The notes under the pieces: generated by a model
Database searches by the model: none
The model's input: only the letters and a program-made list of their open reading frames with translations
What the model was told of the DNA's origin: nothing
NCBI GenBank assembly: GCA_022511285.1
Contig: JAFLRW010000020.1
Location: 1 to 16,826, forward strand
DNA length: 16,826 nucleotides
Reading direction: 5' to 3'
Source: Duncaniella sp.
GTDB taxonomy: Bacteria; Bacteroidota; Bacteroidia; Bacteroidales; Muribaculaceae
Shown here: positions 14,804-16,826 of the stretch, piece by piece
Position numbering within the stretch: the stretch's first letter is position 1
How the letters are laid out: the number at the start of each line of letters is the position of its first letter
Translations under genes and position numbers: made by a program

Positions 14804-16826
14804 ATGAAAGACACAAAAGCTTTTTACAAATCGGCAAAGAGCTTGTTGCTATGTCTGCTGAGCCTGACCATAGCCACCGGCTGTCTGCCACTCGGAATGG
14901 ACGGCCCTTATGACGAGGAGGACCACGCGACACTGAAACCCGAATCTCACTACTTTGACTTCGGCACAACCCATCAGGTGACGCTAAACGTAGACTATGG
15001 CAAGATGGGGAGCAGGGCACTCATTCAAGTGTCAATCGAAAATCCCTCATACGAAGGCCCCGGCCAGGAGATATTCTATAAAGACAATGCCGTCTTCAAA
15101 ACTTTCTGCGACGCCAATGGTCGCTTCAACGGCAACGTGATCCTCCCGGCATATGCCGACAGTGTGTATATCCACACCACAAGGGCCGGACTCCCCAAAT
15201 TGATGGGTCTGAAAGTGACCGACCGCCGCGTCGACCTCAAACTCGACTACACCAAGCCCGCATCAAGAGGTTTAGTCAATACAGACTACGGCCCCGGCAA
15301 AAACGCAGACACACCATTTGATATAATTACAGACAACAACGGCTTCAAAATCTGGAAAGCACCCACCGAAAACCCGGCCGAAAACATCTACACGATAGTC
15401 AACTGGGAGGGGTCGCGCTTCGGACAGGTGATCAGTTTTGACGCCAACGACCCATACTATTACTGGGGCAACACCTTTGAGGGAGGCGACAATCAAGGGC
15501 TTATCGATGACGGCGACTTCGACGACCCCTACGAGATAGACGAAATCCAATACTTCCTCTGGGACAAAAACATCGAAAAACCATCCTCCGGTCTGCCTAA
15601 CCATAGTTTTGTCTCACCGACAGATGTTATCAACACCGTTATTCCCAAAGATGCAACCGACGAAAACGGCCGGCCTATCGATGGGGTAGAGGTGTGGATG
15701 ACATTCATATCCGAAGCTGCTCAAAATCAGAATGCCATAGGCTATTACTATTATGAAAACGGCAAAGCTCCAAAAAATCCTAACGATCTGAAAATATACA
15801 TAGCCATTCCCAATGCATCAATCGGAGAGGAAAAACCATTCGTCACATTTTCCGATAAATCATTCCAGATGTATTATGCAAATTTCGCTCCGATTGCTCC
15901 AAACAAGCGCATCCAGCTCCTATATCACGATGAAGAGACCGGGACCATTTCCAAAAAATTCCCGGTAGGCTACACCATCGGTTATTTCATCGCAAGTGCC
16001 GAAACAAAACCAAGAGCGGGCATCGATCCCATGAAAAACAAAACAATGAAGGTTTTCAATAAATCCGGTCTGATGTTTTATAGCAACTACGATTACAACG
16101 ACAAACAATCAGAGCGTTTCATAGCCCTCAACGATAAAGACAAGATAATCTACGGCATGGAAGATGGCGGCGACGGCAGCTACGAAGACATCCTCTTCAC
16201 AATAGAAACAAACCCCCATAACATAGCTATAAACCAAGATCGTCCGAGCATCGACATCGAGCATTTCATAGTCGACGAAACAACACACCGCACATACGCT
16301 TTCGAAGACATCTGGCCCGACGGTGGCGACTACGACATGAACGACGTAGTCATCGACCATCAACAGACAATCTCTTTCATAAACGACGAATCTAAGGAAC
16401 GCGACAACTGCTTCGTCACAAGAATCGAAGACAAATTCACCGTCCTACAACCGGGCAACGCCGCCACATACGTCGACGCCTTCGCCATACAGCTCCCCAA
16501 TAAGAAAGATTATTATAGCGAATGTCGAATGCCTCCCGGCGCCATATATGAAGACGACACACAAAGCATCATCCTCTTCACTCACGCCATGAGCGAGATA
16601 GGAAAAACATTCACCGTCACACGCTTCCTCAACAACAGGAGCTTGACCAAATCACAAGTTCCTTTGGAATCGCCCGGGGCTGACGGGGTGATCAGAAACA
16701 GCCTCAATCCTTATATCATATCCAAATATGACGAAGCCTCCGAAGAGGAGCGCACAGAAATCCATCTGCCCAAACACAGCGCTACCAGCCGCGCTCATAC
16801 CGGCAAGATAGGGTCGGGGGACGATG
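14804..16826 (+). CDS. DUF4114/LruC-domain lipoprotein, 3'-truncated by the window
   Basis: An open frame of 674 codons that runs off the end of the window without a stop. ATG 14804 begins a lipoprotein signal with lipobox IATGC (Cys27); acidic residues (DEED) follow at 37-40, which could favour outer-membrane export. Two calcium-binding-like blocks are visible: GYTIGYFIAS (389-398) with GMEDGGDGSYEDILF (451-465), the DUF4114 pattern, and AFEDIWPDGGDYDMNDVV (499-516), the acidic D-x-D-x-N-D signature of LruC-domain proteins. Another GYYYYENG at 313-320 may belong to the first block. LruC proteins are large exposed lipoproteins of Bacteroidota and Leptospira with unknown function. The gene has its own promoter. 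Its wobble positions are A- and C-rich, unlike the T-rich first third of the window. The C-terminus, and hence full domain content, lies outside. Confidence 0.8.
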   Translation, partial: MKDTKAFYKSAKSLLLCLLSLTIATGCLPLGMDGPYDEEDHATLKPESHYFDFGTTHQVTLNVDYGKMGSRALIQVSIENPSYEGPGQEIFYKDNAVFKTFCDANGRFNGNVILPAYADSVYIHTTRAGLPKLMGLKVTDRRVDLKLDYTKPASRGLVNTDYGPGKNADTPFDIITDNNGFKIWKAPTENPAENIYTIVNWEGSRFGQVISFDANDPYYYWGNTFEGGDNQGLIDDGDFDDPYEIDEIQYFLWDKNIEKPSSGLPNHSFVSPTDVINTVIPKDATDENGRPIDGVEVWMTFISEAAQNQNAIGYYYYENGKAPKNPNDLKIYIAIPNASIGEEKPFVTFSDKSFQMYYANFAPIAPNKRIQLLYHDEETGTISKKFPVGYTIGYFIASAETKPRAGIDPMKNKTMKVFNKSGLMFYSNYDYNDKQSERFIALNDKDKIIYGMEDGGDGSYEDILFTIETNPHNIAINQDRPSIDIEHFIVDETTHRTYAFEDIWPDGGDYDMNDVVIDHQQTISFINDESKERDNCFVTRIEDKFTVLQPGNAATYVDAFAIQLPNKKDYYSECRMPPGAIYEDDTQSIILFTHAMSEIGKTFTVTRFLNNRSLTKSQVPLESPGADGVIRNSLNPYIISKYDEASEEERTEIHLPKHSATSRAHTGKIGSGDD

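Overview
The window reads as a chromosomal segment of a Bacteroidales bacterium, most likely of the Muribaculaceae/Bacteroides-Prevotella group. The reasons are Bacteroidota-type promoters (TTTG, 20 nt, TAnnTTTG) in place of sigma70 boxes, mostly absent Shine-Dalgarno sequences, families largely confined to that phylum (DUF2723 membrane glycosyltransferase-like proteins, LruC/DUF4114 lipoproteins), and a secreted protein with a Bacteroidales-style C-terminal tail. The placement is by protein flavour and promoter type only. All twelve genes are on the + strand. I see no tRNA, rRNA, CRISPR array, insertion sequence or phage gene.

Region 1 (1-3392) is a tight operon: the C-terminal part of a DUF2723 protein cut by the window edge, pdxA (vitamin B6 synthesis), and an ATP-grasp-like ligase of unknown substrate, with gaps of 5 and 4 nt. 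Region 2 (3393-5805) holds two single genes with their own promoters: a secreted protein of unknown function with a conserved tail, closed by a hairpin terminator whose T-tract also supplies the -33 box of the next promoter, then a KDPG-aldolase family gene (eda-like) closed by a strong hairpin.

Region 3 (about 5852-14667) looks like one long transcription unit: a long-chain acyl-CoA synthetase; a five-helix membrane LTA-synthase/sulfatase-fold transferase and a membrane acyltransferase-3 protein, joined by ATGA overlaps; asd (aspartate-semialdehyde dehydrogenase); a lipoprotein prolyl oligopeptidase; and a small lipoprotein with a BamE-like C-terminus that starts with TTG behind an unusually strong ribosome binding site. 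The first three genes suggest envelope lipid or glycan decoration (inference). Region 4 (14668 to the end) has a promoter and the first 674 codons of a large DUF4114 + LruC surface-type lipoprotein that runs off the window.

The less ordinary points are: an abrupt codon-usage change inside the acyl-CoA synthetase gene near 6.9 kb (ATA for Ile goes from nearly absent to about half); the embedded transferase/acyltransferase pair, with Ser where the LtaS nucleophile is Thr; the orphan ATP-grasp ligase behind pdxA; and the terminator/promoter overlap near 5.0 kb. I do not see an obviously new defence or mobile system here.
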